The notes under the pieces are model-generated. The model was not told where the DNA came from. It made no database searches and was given only the letters and a program-made list of their open reading frames with translations. A stretch of 64,000 bases of DNA, from the NCBI GenBank assembly GCA_036564245.1, contig DATCKU010000042.1, positions 75,226-139,225 of the forward strand. Reading direction: 5' to 3'. Position 1 is the stretch's first letter. Each line of letters starts with the position of its first letter. Origin of the DNA: Thermasporomyces sp036564245. GTDB lineage: Bacteria > Actinomycetota > Actinomycetes > Propionibacteriales > Actinopolymorphaceae. Made by a program: the position numbers and the translations under genes. This document shows positions 51,437 to 59,705 of the stretch, piece after piece.

Positions 51437-53313
51437 GACAGCACCTCCTCGGCGTCGAGCTCTGCATCCTGGCCGAGCAGCTCGCGGTACTCGGGCACCT
51501 TCTCGAGCAGCTCGTGGTGGTGGCCGACGTGGGTCACCGTGCCGTTCTGGAGCAGCGCGACCTTGTCGGCCAGCAGCACCGTGGACGCACGGTGGGCCAC
51601 GACGATCCCGGTGGCGTGCTCGAGGACCTTGCGCAACGCCTCCTCCACCAAGGCCTCGGTCTCGACGTCCAACGCCGACAACGTGTCGTCGAGCACCAAG
51701 ATCTTCGGTTTCGTGAGCACCGCCCGGGCGAGCGCGAGCCGCTGCCGCTGACCACCGGACAACGACATGCCCTGCTCACCGATCCGGGTGTCGAGACCCC
51801 ACGGGAGGTCGTACACGAACGTCGCCTGCGCGATCTCGAGCGCCTCCCGGATCTCCTCGTCGGTCGCATCCGAGCGGCCGAGCGTGAGGTTCTCCCGCAC
51901 GCTCATGGAGAAGAGTGTCGGCTCCTCGAAGGCCGTCGCCACGATGGAACGCAGTGACGGCAGGCTCAACTCCCGGATGTCATGTCCGTCGATCGTGATC
52001 CGACCCGCCGTGACGTCGTAGAGCCGCGGCACCAGGGCGGTCAACGTGGTCTTACCGGAACCCGTCGACCCCACCACAGCGAGGGTTTCGCCAGGTCGTA
52101 CGTCCAGCCACACGTCGTGCAGCACGTCGGTGTCGCTGTCGGGGAACCGGAAGCCGACGCCCTCGAACCGCAGGTGACCGGCCGGCCGCTCGATCGTCTT
52201 CGCTCCGCTCCTGATGCTCGGCTTGGTGTCCAGGACCTCCATCACGCGGTCGGCCGCGGTCATCGCCTCCTGCGCCATCGCGAGGATGTGCCCCAGCGAC
52301 GCGATCGGCCAGACCAGCTGCAGCATCAGCGTGGTGAACGCCACCAACGTCCCGAGCGTCAACGCTCCACGTCCAACCGCGAGCGCGCCCAGGAGCAGGA
52401 CGAAGGCCAGCGTGACGTTGGGAACGAAGCCGAGGAACGTCCAGAACCTCGAGGCGAGCTTCACCTTCTCCATCGAGGTCGCATAGACGTTGCACGCGCC
52501 CTCGTCGAAGATGTCGTACATGTGATGCCGCCGGCCGAACGACTTGATCACCCGGATACCGAGCGCACTTTCCTCGATCACGGTGGCGAGGTCGCCCTGC
52601 TCGTCCTGCACCTGGCGGGAGATCCGGATGTAACGGCGCTCGAACTTCCCTGAGGCGATGATGATCGGGATCGCCGAGGCCGCCACCACCAGACCCAGGG
52701 GCCAGTACATCTGGAACAGCAGGAAGGACACGACGCTGAGCTGGACGATGTTGGTGATCAGGAACAGCACGCCGAATCCCAGGAACCGTCGGATCACCGA
52801 CAGGTCCGTCGTCGCCCGTGAGAGCAGCTGGCCGCTCTGCCAACCGCCGTGGAACTCCATCGGCAAACGCTGCAGGTGCTCGTAGAGGTCGTCCCGGATC
52901 TGGGTCTCGAGGCCGAGCACCGCACGGGCCTGGATCCAACGACGTATGAAGATCAGGAATGCCTCGCTGACGCCCAGGCCGATGGCGAGAAGGCCCAGCA
53001 GGATCAGCCCTCGTGCATCACGGTGCGCGATGGGGCCGTCGATGATTTCCTTGGTGACCAGGGGAATCGACATGCTGGCGCCGATACCGACCAGCGCGGA
53101 GGCCAGCATGAAGACCAACCGCCCGACATACGGTCGCAGGTACGTGCGAAGTCGCCAGAGATTGTGCAGCCCCGCGAGGCGACCATCCGGCGATCGGCCA
53201 CTGTTAGCGTGTGTGTCTGACTCGGGCTCTCTGCCGTCTGATTCGTGCTTGGTGGATTGCTCTTTCGTATTGTCTCGGTGGTGGGCGCCAAGCGCCTGGC
53301 TATTTGATGGCAT
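51433..53313 (-). CDS. ABC exporter half-transporter with degenerate Walker B
   Basis: This 626-residue half-transporter is the partner of the gene at 49529. A disordered N-terminus of about 55 residues precedes six membrane helices. The NBD has Walker A VGSTGSGKTT, signature SLSGGQRQR and H-loop VVAHRAST. The Walker B reads ILVLDDTLSALD: the catalytic Glu is Asp. In known heterodimeric exporters (TM287/288, TmrAB) the degenerate site combines such an Asp with a changed signature in the partner, which is the case here (LSAGQ). I chose ATG 53313 (PSNSQALG); GTG 53328 is possible but AAGGA touches it. Confidence 0.92.
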   Translation of the reverse strand: MPSNSQALGAHHRDNTKEQSTKHESDGREPESDTHANSGRSPDGRLAGLHNLWRLRTYLRPYVGRLVFMLASALVGIGASMSIPLVTKEIIDGPIAHRDARGLILLGLLAIGLGVSEAFLIFIRRWIQARAVLGLETQIRDDLYEHLQRLPMEFHGGWQSGQLLSRATTDLSVIRRFLGFGVLFLITNIVQLSVVSFLLFQMYWPLGLVVAASAIPIIIASGKFERRYIRISRQVQDEQGDLATVIEESALGIRVIKSFGRRHHMYDIFDEGACNVYATSMEKVKLASRFWTFLGFVPNVTLAFVLLLGALAVGRGALTLGTLVAFTTLMLQLVWPIASLGHILAMAQEAMTAADRVMEVLDTKPSIRSGAKTIERPAGHLRFEGVGFRFPDSDTDVLHDVWLDVRPGETLAVVGSTGSGKTTLTALVPRLYDVTAGRITIDGHDIRELSLPSLRSIVATAFEEPTLFSMSVRENLTLGRSDATDEEIREALEIAQATFVYDLPWGLDTRIGEQGMSLSGGQRQRLALARAVLTKPKILVLDDTLSALDVETEALVEEALRKVLEHATGIVVAHRASTVLLADKVALLQNGTVTHVGHHHELLEKVPEYRELLGQDAELDAEEVLS

Positions 53314-53705
53314 CGCTGAGCAGGCCACTCCTTACTGGGGTGCGAGATGGGAAGGCTGTGCCGGATCGCGTGTTGACCCCTCCCCGGCGATCCGAGCGGT
53401 CGCAAGACGACGTCATCTAGGGTAAGCCGTTGGGTCAACGGAGTTTGCTCCGTTGACCACACCTGGTATCAACACCGCAGAGCCTCGTGAGCTTCACGGG
53501 TGTCCGAATCCGGCCAGCCCGCGTGGCTCTCGGCAACAGGCGAGTCGAACTCCGATACGTGAAATGGCGTGACTGCTCGTCACCCGCAACGGGTGCACCG
53601 TCATCCTGCTGTCTCGAATGGCGGGCAGTCCTCAGCCAGATGAGGTACACGACCGCGTGATCGTCGATGGCGGCGACGGTGCCGCCGACGCCTTTCGGTG
53701 AGTGA
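53314..53705. other. Intergenic region upstream of the ABC exporter
   Basis: There is no gene. It holds a perfect 11-base hairpin (53433-53458) and presumably the exporter promoter. Frames are open on the minus strand across much of it but lack protein-like content. Confidence 0.45.
53433..53458. promoter_or_regulatory. Perfect 11-base inverted repeat upstream of the ABC exporter
   Basis: GGTCAACGGAG (53433-53443) and CTCCGTTGACC (53448-53458) are exact reverse complements around TTTG. It may be a terminator for the leftward gene ending at 53706, though 250 bases away, or an operator for the exporter 120 bases downstream. Confidence 0.5.
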
Positions 53706-55661
53706 TCAGGACCGCTTCGGATCGTCTGCCGGCCACTCGGCTGGCCAGTCGCCAAGCCTTTGATGCTGCGTCGTCCAGTCGCTTGGGAAGCGGTACTTCT
53801 CACCACCAGGCTGGTCCTGGCCTGACCCGTCCGAATCACGCTGCTGGGCCTGCTCGCCGGGCCCCACGCCCTCCCCCTCGCGCGATGTCGCGGCCGAGGG
53901 CTCACCCGACCCGGAGGGAGTCGTGGCATCGTTCCCATTCGACGCACCCGGCGACTCCGTCGACGTGGCATCGGCTGCCGACGATCGCACCGCGGTGTCG
54001 TCCTCCACCGTCGCGTGGTCGCTGGCCTCGTCCTCACCGGTGGCTTCCGACCCGCTCGCCTGCTGGCCTGCTTGGGGCGGTGCGTCGAACCAGTAGGCGC
54101 CATCGCGACGACGAGCCGTGGGTGAGAGGACTTCTGTCGCACCGCTGTCGCTCGCCTCGACCCGTGGAACCCTCTCGGTCGGAGCGTCAGGTCGAGAACG
54201 CTGGCCTTGCTGGGGATAGGGCTGGATCTGGAACGGATAGCCAGGCCGTGGCGGTGTGTCGGACGGATGACCCTGTTGTGGCTGGTCCGGATGCAGCCGA
54301 GGTGGTTGCGGATGCTCTGGTTGTGACTGGCCTGGCTGAGCCTGTGCGATGTGGGGCTGGCCGGTCTGCGGCTGTCCGAACGGTGGCGGGCTCGGCTGCG
54401 AAGCGCGGGTCCATCCAGGATGGTCGGTCTGGCCCCAGCCCGACTGTTGCGTCCACCCCGGCTGATCGGTCTGACCGTACGCCTGGTGCGGCTGCCCGTA
54501 GGGCGGCGGCCCGGAATCCTGCCGTGCCTGCGGTTCCGGTCGGGGGTAGCGCCGCTGGCCGAGCAGGCCGTAGTCCTGGGTGCCCGACCATGGCGAATCG
54601 CTGCGCTCCTGCCCAGAAGTCTGAGCGGCTGGTCGACCCGCCGGCTCAGGCTGGCCGCCTTGCTCTGCCGGCCGCCGGGTCTCACCCCCAGCGTCTGTCG
54701 CCGCGGGCGGCAGCTGCGTGATGCGGGTCGTGTCGTCCGGCAACGACCCAGCTGCCGCTCCCTGCGATGGACCTGCCGGGAGAGCCGGCGGTCGGTCCAT
54801 CGGGGCCTCAGGACGTCGATCAACCGGAGGATACTCGGCCGGCCGCCGGTCGACCGGTTGCCCCGAGGGACGGCGATCCCAGATGCTCGCCTGGTCAACT
54901 GGCCGATCGCAGCGCTCGTCCTCCCGGTCGCGCGGCTCGTCCTCACGCGCGTCGGCGGGTGGCTCGCCGCTCTCTGATCCAGGCTCCAGGCGTGCCGTCG
55001 CCTCGCTCGCGACGGGCGTGGGCGGATCGGTTTGCACCGCCGTGGCGTCACCGCCTGCTGTGACAGTGTCTTTCTCGGCAGCAGCCACCGACTCACCCGC
55101 GGCGGAGTCACCATCACCGGAGGCCGCGGTCGCACCTGCCGGGGAGTCACGTCGGTCGACTGCCACGTTGCCGCCGATCACCGTGACATCGTCACCGGCG
55201 GCAGGATCCTCACGGCGTACGGAGTCGTCAGCTGAGAGCGGCGTGGTGATCGGCGTCGTCGGTGCGGCGTCGGCTCCTTCCCGGCCTCGCTCAGCGGTGA
55301 GGTCGGAGGCCCGCCGGCGAACCGGGGCTGTCGGGTGCGACGGATAGCCGGCCGGCAGCGGACCTGGCGTCGGCGACGTCGACGCCGGAGCCGGTCCACC
55401 CAGCTGGCTACCCGCCTCGCCGTACGACCGGTCGAGAGCGCTCGCATGACGCCGGACCGCGCGGGCGACTGCGCCGACGGCCAGGACTCCAGCCGCCACC
55501 TCGAATCCGAATCCGATCCACAGCCAGTTCTCGGTCGAGTCGGCCGTCAGGCCGAAGGCGCTGAGGTCGAGGTCGATCAGCGCCTGCAAGCCGACGACGA
55601 CCTGCATTCCGAGGCCGACGATGAGAAGCAGGGCGCGCACCAGCTGTCCAACGACGGTCAT
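53706..55661 (-). CDS. Two-helix membrane protein with a long disordered Pro/Gln-rich tail
   Basis: This 651-residue protein begins with two hydrophobic segments (QLVRALLLIVGLGMQVVVGL, ENWLWIGFGFEVAAGVLAVG), and the rest is low complexity. Residues 110-330 are rich in Ala, Asp, Thr and Pro. Residues 350-480 contain Pro/Gln/Gly/Tyr-rich stretches such as GWGQTDHPGWTRASQPSPPP and QPHIAQAQPGQSQPEH, in short imperfect repeats. Acidic and Ser/Thr runs follow. The layout suggests a membrane-anchored scaffold or condensate-forming protein. I do not recognise a family. ATG 55661 starts it. Codon composition looks native. Confidence 0.7.
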   Translation of the reverse strand: MTVVGQLVRALLLIVGLGMQVVVGLQALIDLDLSAFGLTADSTENWLWIGFGFEVAAGVLAVGAVARAVRRHASALDRSYGEAGSQLGGPAPASTSPTPGPLPAGYPSHPTAPVRRRASDLTAERGREGADAAPTTPITTPLSADDSVRREDPAAGDDVTVIGGNVAVDRRDSPAGATAASGDGDSAAGESVAAAEKDTVTAGGDATAVQTDPPTPVASEATARLEPGSESGEPPADAREDEPRDREDERCDRPVDQASIWDRRPSGQPVDRRPAEYPPVDRRPEAPMDRPPALPAGPSQGAAAGSLPDDTTRITQLPPAATDAGGETRRPAEQGGQPEPAGRPAAQTSGQERSDSPWSGTQDYGLLGQRRYPRPEPQARQDSGPPPYGQPHQAYGQTDQPGWTQQSGWGQTDHPGWTRASQPSPPPFGQPQTGQPHIAQAQPGQSQPEHPQPPRLHPDQPQQGHPSDTPPRPGYPFQIQPYPQQGQRSRPDAPTERVPRVEASDSGATEVLSPTARRRDGAYWFDAPPQAGQQASGSEATGEDEASDHATVEDDTAVRSSAADATSTESPGASNGNDATTPSGSGEPSAATSREGEGVGPGEQAQQRDSDGSGQDQPGGEKYRFPSDWTTQHQRLGDWPAEWPADDPKRS

Positions 55662-55862
55662 GGCGAGGAAGCGTAGCCATGATCGGCTGAAACGTCGCGA
55701 TCACGAGACGGGGGATCGGCGCCCAGAGCACCGGTATCGCCGCCGGATCCCGTGCAAATGCGCAGCGTACCCGTCTATGGCCGAATCCGGTCAAATCTGG
55801 CAAATCGCCGCGATGCCACGCGTCGGCCACCGGTTGCCGCGCGAGGTCTGAGCAGCTGATGC

Positions 55863-56924
55863 CTAGCGGGACGCCCATCGACGGGCGACGTCCAGCACGA
55901 TGTCGTTTGCCGCCACCTCGCCGACGCTGACCCGGCACCCCGCCCCGGGGAACGCGCGTACCGTGACGCCCTCGGCCTCACATGCCGCCGCGAAGTCCCC
56001 CGCCGCATCGCCCAGGGGCAGCCAGACGAAGTTGGCTTCCGTGACCGGGACGTCGAAGCCCAGGTCACGCAGCCCGTGCCACACCCTGGACCGCTCCTTC
56101 ACGAGCTCCTCGACGTAGCCCAGCAACACGTCTTCGCAGGCCAGCGCGGCCACAGCGGCCTCCTCGGCGACCGTCGAGACCGCGAACGGCGGGGTGCAGG
56201 CCCGAAGGGCGTCGGCAACCGGCTGGTGCGCGACCGCGTAGCCCACCCGCAGGTTCGCAAGGCAGTAGGCCTTGGAGAACGTACGGAGAAGGCAGACGTT
56301 CTCGTGCTTTCGGTACAGCGCGAGCCCGTCGGCCGCCTCGGGGTCCCGGATGAACTGCAGGTACGCCTCGTCGATCACGATCAGGACGTCATCGGGCACC
56401 CGGGCACAGAACTCCGCGAGCTCCCCGTGGTGGACGACCGGACCCGTTGGGTTGTTCGGCGAGCACACGATCACCACCCGGGTCTGCGGTGTGATCGCCT
56501 CCGCCATCGCCGGCAGGTCGTGGCGGGCCTCGGCGGTCAGCGGCACCCGGATCTGCGTGGCGCCGGCCACCTGCGCGGCGATCGGATACGCCTCGAACGA
56601 CTGCCAGGCGAACACCACGGCATCGCCGGGTTCGCACGCCGCCTGCAACAGGTGGTAGAGCAACGCGACCGAACCAGTGCCGACGGCCAGGTGTCCCTCC
56701 GGCACGTCGAGCCGCTCCGACAGCGTGCCGACCAGCCGGGAGGACGCCAGGTCGGGATACCGGTTCACCCGCTCGACGGCGGCGCGCATGGCCTCGACCA
56801 GCTGCGGCGGCGGTGGGTAGGGGTTCTCGTTGCTCGAGAGCTTGTACGTGGGGCGGTCGGCCGCGGCGGGTGGCCGACCTGGCTTGTACGAAGGGATGCC
56901 CCGCAGGCTGGGTCGCATGGTCAT
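55863..56924 (-). CDS. HisC-type PLP aminotransferase
   Basis: This 353-residue class I/II aminotransferase transfers an amino group with pyridoxal phosphate, probably from histidinol phosphate or an aromatic amino acid. YKLSSNENPYPPPP is the family's substrate-binding start, NNPTGPVVHHGEL follows, VIDEAYLQF binds the cofactor and TFSKAYCLANLRVGY carries the PLP lysine (Ser-Lys-Ala). The gene is not beside other his genes, so the aromatic aminotransferase function common in Actinobacteria is equally likely. ATG 56924 is the start; ATG 56918 is close by. Confidence 0.88.
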   Translation of the reverse strand: MTMRPSLRGIPSYKPGRPPAAADRPTYKLSSNENPYPPPPQLVEAMRAAVERVNRYPDLASSRLVGTLSERLDVPEGHLAVGTGSVALLYHLLQAACEPGDAVVFAWQSFEAYPIAAQVAGATQIRVPLTAEARHDLPAMAEAITPQTRVVIVCSPNNPTGPVVHHGELAEFCARVPDDVLIVIDEAYLQFIRDPEAADGLALYRKHENVCLLRTFSKAYCLANLRVGYAVAHQPVADALRACTPPFAVSTVAEEAAVAALACEDVLLGYVEELVKERSRVWHGLRDLGFDVPVTEANFVWLPLGDAAGDFAAACEAEGVTVRAFPGAGCRVSVGEVAANDIVLDVARRWASR

Positions 56925-57040
56925 GGGTCAACAGTATGAGCCGCTCCGGCCTCGCAGGGTGAGCACCAGCCGCACGGGGCGTCGAGACCGGAAGGGACTA
57001 CCGACTTGAGACGTTGTCGATCTAAGGCAGGCTTGGTTGC

Positions 57041-57712
57041 GTGCAGGCGTACGAAGCCGAGGCCGCAGAGGGCGTCAGTCGCACGGCGCCCCCCGAATCC
57101 CTCGCCCGTCTCCTTGGCGGCTGGCGGGCGACCACCGACGCGACCCTTCCACCGGTCGCCTTCGTCATCGCGTGGCTCGTGGCCGACCGCTCGATCGGCT
57201 GGGGTGCCGGCATCGCCCTCGCCGTGAGTGCCGGCCTCACGATCTACCGGCTGGCTCGCGGTACGCCCCCGAGGGCGGTCCTGCTCGGGCTCCTCGGTGT
57301 CTCGATCGCCGCCGCGATCGTGCTGTACACCGGGCGAGCCGCCGACTTCTTCCTCGTCCAGTTGGTCAGCAACGCGGGGAGCGGCCTCGCGTGGATCACG
57401 AGCATCGTCGTCCGGTGGCCGCTGCTGGGTGTTGTGGTCGGGACTGCGCTTCGTCAACGCGGCCGCTGGCGGCGAGATCCGGCCCTGCTGCATGCGTACT
57501 CCGTCGCGTCGTGGCCGTGGGTCGCGCAGTACTCCATACGCGTCGTCGTGTTCGGGATCCTCTATGCCGCCAACGCGGTGGTCGCGCTCGCCGTGGCCCG
57601 GGTCGCGCTGAGCTGGCCGCTCGTGGCGTTGAGCGTGGCGGCCAGCGCCTGGGTGATGCGCCGATCACTGCCTGACGATCATCCGGGCTTCCGGCATCCG
57701 CAGGAGGCGTGA
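57041..57712 (+). CDS. DUF3159 family membrane protein
   Basis: This 223-residue integral membrane protein has five or six hydrophobic segments, among them PPVAFVIAWLVADRSIGWGA, AVLLGLLGVSIAAAIVLYTG and WPLLGVVVGTALRQ. Sequence layout fits DUF3159, a conserved actinobacterial family often next to DUF3710 and a uracil/DNA-repair context in other genomes. Here it stands alone, divergent from hisC. GTG 57041 (MQAYEAEA) follows TTGGTTGC. No enzymatic motif is visible. Confidence 0.8.
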   Translation: MQAYEAEAAEGVSRTAPPESLARLLGGWRATTDATLPPVAFVIAWLVADRSIGWGAGIALAVSAGLTIYRLARGTPPRAVLLGLLGVSIAAAIVLYTGRAADFFLVQLVSNAGSGLAWITSIVVRWPLLGVVVGTALRQRGRWRRDPALLHAYSVASWPWVAQYSIRVVVFGILYAANAVVALAVARVALSWPLVALSVAASAWVMRRSLPDDHPGFRHPQEA

Positions 57713-58107
57713 CCCGCAACGGCCGTCGGATCGAGCGCATTGACAAGGTGCGCGAGCGCTTCGCCCAGCGCCACGCCAGCCGTCGCGGCATCCCACGGCC
57801 ATCGGCGGTGCTCACGGGTGGCTCGATCCCGCCTGCGGACCCGCTGCGGTCACAAGGCCCCGAGCGTCGGACGTCTTTGCGGCGAACGCCGCCTGCCATC
57901 GCAGCGCCCCCGCTATCGCCGCGCCAATGCCGGTTCACCATCGCCGCGCGTCGCGATCACTGCGCGAACCCGGCTGCCCGTCGATCGTCCTCGCCGCGCA
58001 ATTGCGCCTCGCCACGTCCGTGTCGCCGCGAGCCTCAGAGACGGTTGCCAGCTACCGATCTCTCACGTACTATCGACGATATATCGTGAGCGATCGGAGG
58101 TTTCACC
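57713..58107. other. Intergenic region before padR
   Basis: One long frame (GTG 57709 on) is Arg/Pro-rich with no ribosome site and I reject it. The last 40 bases hold the PadR promoter: a palindrome at 58076-58087 and the GGAGG ribosome site of padR. Confidence 0.45.
58076..58087. promoter_or_regulatory. Palindromic operator candidate at the padR promoter
   Basis: ACGATATATCGT is a perfect 12-base palindrome. It sits 20 bases before padR's ATG, with TATCGACGAT just upstream giving an imperfect direct repeat. PadR regulators typically repress their own promoters at AT-rich palindromes like this, so it is probably autoregulatory. Confidence 0.6.
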
Positions 58108-58746
58108 ATGCGGTTCTTCCACGAAGGAACTCCACATGGCCCGCACCGCGGCCCTCGCAGGCACGGACGTTTCGACTTCGGCTTCGGACCCGGCGGCATC
58201 CCCGGCTGGCCACCCGGCCCGCCGTGGGGACGTCCAGGCGCCTGGGGACCCCCGATGTTCGGTCGGCGTGGACCGCGAGCCCGACGCGGCGACATCCGGA
58301 TCGCGATCCTGCGCCTGCTTGCCGAGACCGATCGGCCGATGCACGGGTACGAGATGATCCGCGAGCTGCACGATCGCAGCGGCGGGACCTGGCGGCCCAG
58401 CGCCGGCTCGATCTACCCGACGCTGCAGCTACTCGAAGACGAGGGCCTGGTCACCTCGCAAGCAGGAGACGGCAGGCGGCTCTACTCCCTCACCGACGCC
58501 GGCCGGGAGAAGGTCCGCCAGAGCGGTGATGCCGCGCCCTGGGAGGAGTTCTCCGAGCCGGACGACTCGCCATGGCACGAGCTGCGCGACGCGGCCATGA
58601 GCCTCGCGGCGGCCACGATGCAGGGCGCCCACGCCGCGAACGAGAGCCAGCTTCGCCGCATCATCGAGACGCTTCGCGAGGCGCGATCCCGGATCTATCG
58701 GATCTTGGGTGACGACGAGGCGGAACAGTCAGGTGAGGATGGCTGA
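58108..58746 (+). CDS. PadR family transcriptional regulator with Gly/Pro-rich N-terminus
   Basis: This 212-residue regulator has an unusual N-terminus of about 55 residues rich in Gly, Pro, His and Phe (FDFGFGPGGIPGWPPGPPWG), then a PadR winged helix: DIRIAILRLLAETDRPMHGY, SAGSIYPTLQLLEDEGLV and RRLYSLTDAGREKV. A helical C-terminal dimer domain follows. GGAGG lies 8 bases before ATG 58108. PadR proteins usually control efflux pumps or detoxification. The nearest such target is not adjacent. Such Gly-rich leaders occur in many actinobacterial PadR proteins of this type. Confidence 0.92.
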   Translation: MRFFHEGTPHGPHRGPRRHGRFDFGFGPGGIPGWPPGPPWGRPGAWGPPMFGRRGPRARRGDIRIAILRLLAETDRPMHGYEMIRELHDRSGGTWRPSAGSIYPTLQLLEDEGLVTSQAGDGRRLYSLTDAGREKVRQSGDAAPWEEFSEPDDSPWHELRDAAMSLAAATMQGAHAANESQLRRIIETLREARSRIYRILGDDEAEQSGEDG

Positions 58747-58778
58747 TCCGGTCAGCACCTAGCGTTGCTTCAATGTGC

Positions 58779-58810
58779 GACGAATCGCTCACGTTACGTA
58801 GCGATTCGTC
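58779..58810. promoter_or_regulatory. Inverted repeat over the fructosamine kinase promoter
   Basis: GACGAATCGCT (58779-58789) and AGCGATTCGTC (58800-58810) are perfect 11-base arms around CACGTTACGT. TAGTAT (58812-58817) follows and lies six bases before the GTG start at 58824, the spacing of a leaderless -10. The repeat could be a terminator of padR or an operator for the downstream gene. Confidence 0.55.
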
Positions 58811-58823
58811 CTAGTATCGGACG

Positions 58824-59702
58824 GTGGCTCGTCAAGCAACCATCGCGTACCACGTCGAAGAGCTCCTTGGCCGACCGGTGCTGTCGACCACCCCGGTGGC
58901 AGGGGGCAGCGTCTGTACCGCGACAAGGGCCCGTCTGGGCGACGGCAGGAGCGTCTTCGTCAAGGCACTGCCAGGAGCTCCGGACAACTTCTTCGCCATC
59001 GAGGCACGCCACCTTGCCTGGCTGGCATCGGCCTGTGAGTCGACGGCCGCAACTCCGACCGTGTTCGGCTACGACCGGGAATGCCTGGTCCTCGAATGGG
59101 TCGAGACCGGCCGGCCCACCTCGGACGCGGCTGAGCAGCTCGGCCGGACCCTGGCCATGATCCACCGCAGCGGAGCCGCCTGGTTCGGCGCCGAAACCGA
59201 GGGCTTCATCGGGCGGCTCCCGCTGCCGAACGCGCCCACCGAGAGCTGGCCGGCCTTCTACGCGAAGTTCCGGGTCGAGCCTTACGTACGCATCGCGTTC
59301 AACCGCGGCCGACTCGACGCTGGCGATGCCAACGCGATCTGCTCGGTGCTCGACCGACTCGACAAGCTCGCCGGCCCACCGGAACCCCCGGCCCGCATCC
59401 ACGGCGACCTGTGGTCGGGGAACATCGTCTGGTCGATCGACGGGTATCCCCGCCTGGTCGATCCCGCCGCTCATGGCGGCCACCGGGAGACCGACCTCGC
59501 CATGCTCGCGCTGTTCGGCGCGCCCTTCCTGGATCGGATCTTCGCCGCGTACAACGAGGTGTATCCCCTGAGCGACGGTTGGCGGGAACGCCTGCCGCTG
59601 CACCAGCTCCACCCGTTGCTCACCCACGCCGCGGCGTACGGGGGCGGGTACGGCCCGCGCGCCGGCCGGCTTGCCCGCGAGCTGCTGGAACGCAACCGGT
59701 GA
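58824..59702 (+). CDS. Fructosamine kinase-family protein
   Basis: This 292-residue kinase-fold protein shows an ATP-lobe Lys in VFVKALPGAP, RIHGDLWSGNIVW with the catalytic Asp, and LVDPAAHGGHRETDLAML with the metal Asp and family-specific HRETD. This order and length fit fructosamine kinases, which phosphorylate ketoamines or related glycated amines in the cytoplasm. It may otherwise be a kinase for a ribulosamine. GTG 58824 follows TAGTAT, so a leaderless message is likely. It ends 3 bases from the convergent GH79 gene. Confidence 0.9.
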   Translation: MARQATIAYHVEELLGRPVLSTTPVAGGSVCTATRARLGDGRSVFVKALPGAPDNFFAIEARHLAWLASACESTAATPTVFGYDRECLVLEWVETGRPTSDAAEQLGRTLAMIHRSGAAWFGAETEGFIGRLPLPNAPTESWPAFYAKFRVEPYVRIAFNRGRLDAGDANAICSVLDRLDKLAGPPEPPARIHGDLWSGNIVWSIDGYPRLVDPAAHGGHRETDLAMLALFGAPFLDRIFAAYNEVYPLSDGWRERLPLHQLHPLLTHAAAYGGGYGPRAGRLARELLERNR

Positions 59703-59705
59703 CGC

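Noticed and set aside
53435..55150. Minus-strand frame of 571 codons across the Pro/Gln-rich gene
   Set aside because: It is Arg-, Ser- and Pro-rich with no domain, and lies out of frame inside the 53706-55661 gene, whose start and membrane segments are convincing.
57709..58089. GTG-started frame of 126 codons overlapping the end of the DUF3159 gene
   Set aside because: Arg/Pro/Ala-rich, no ribosome site, and it runs into the padR promoter palindrome.
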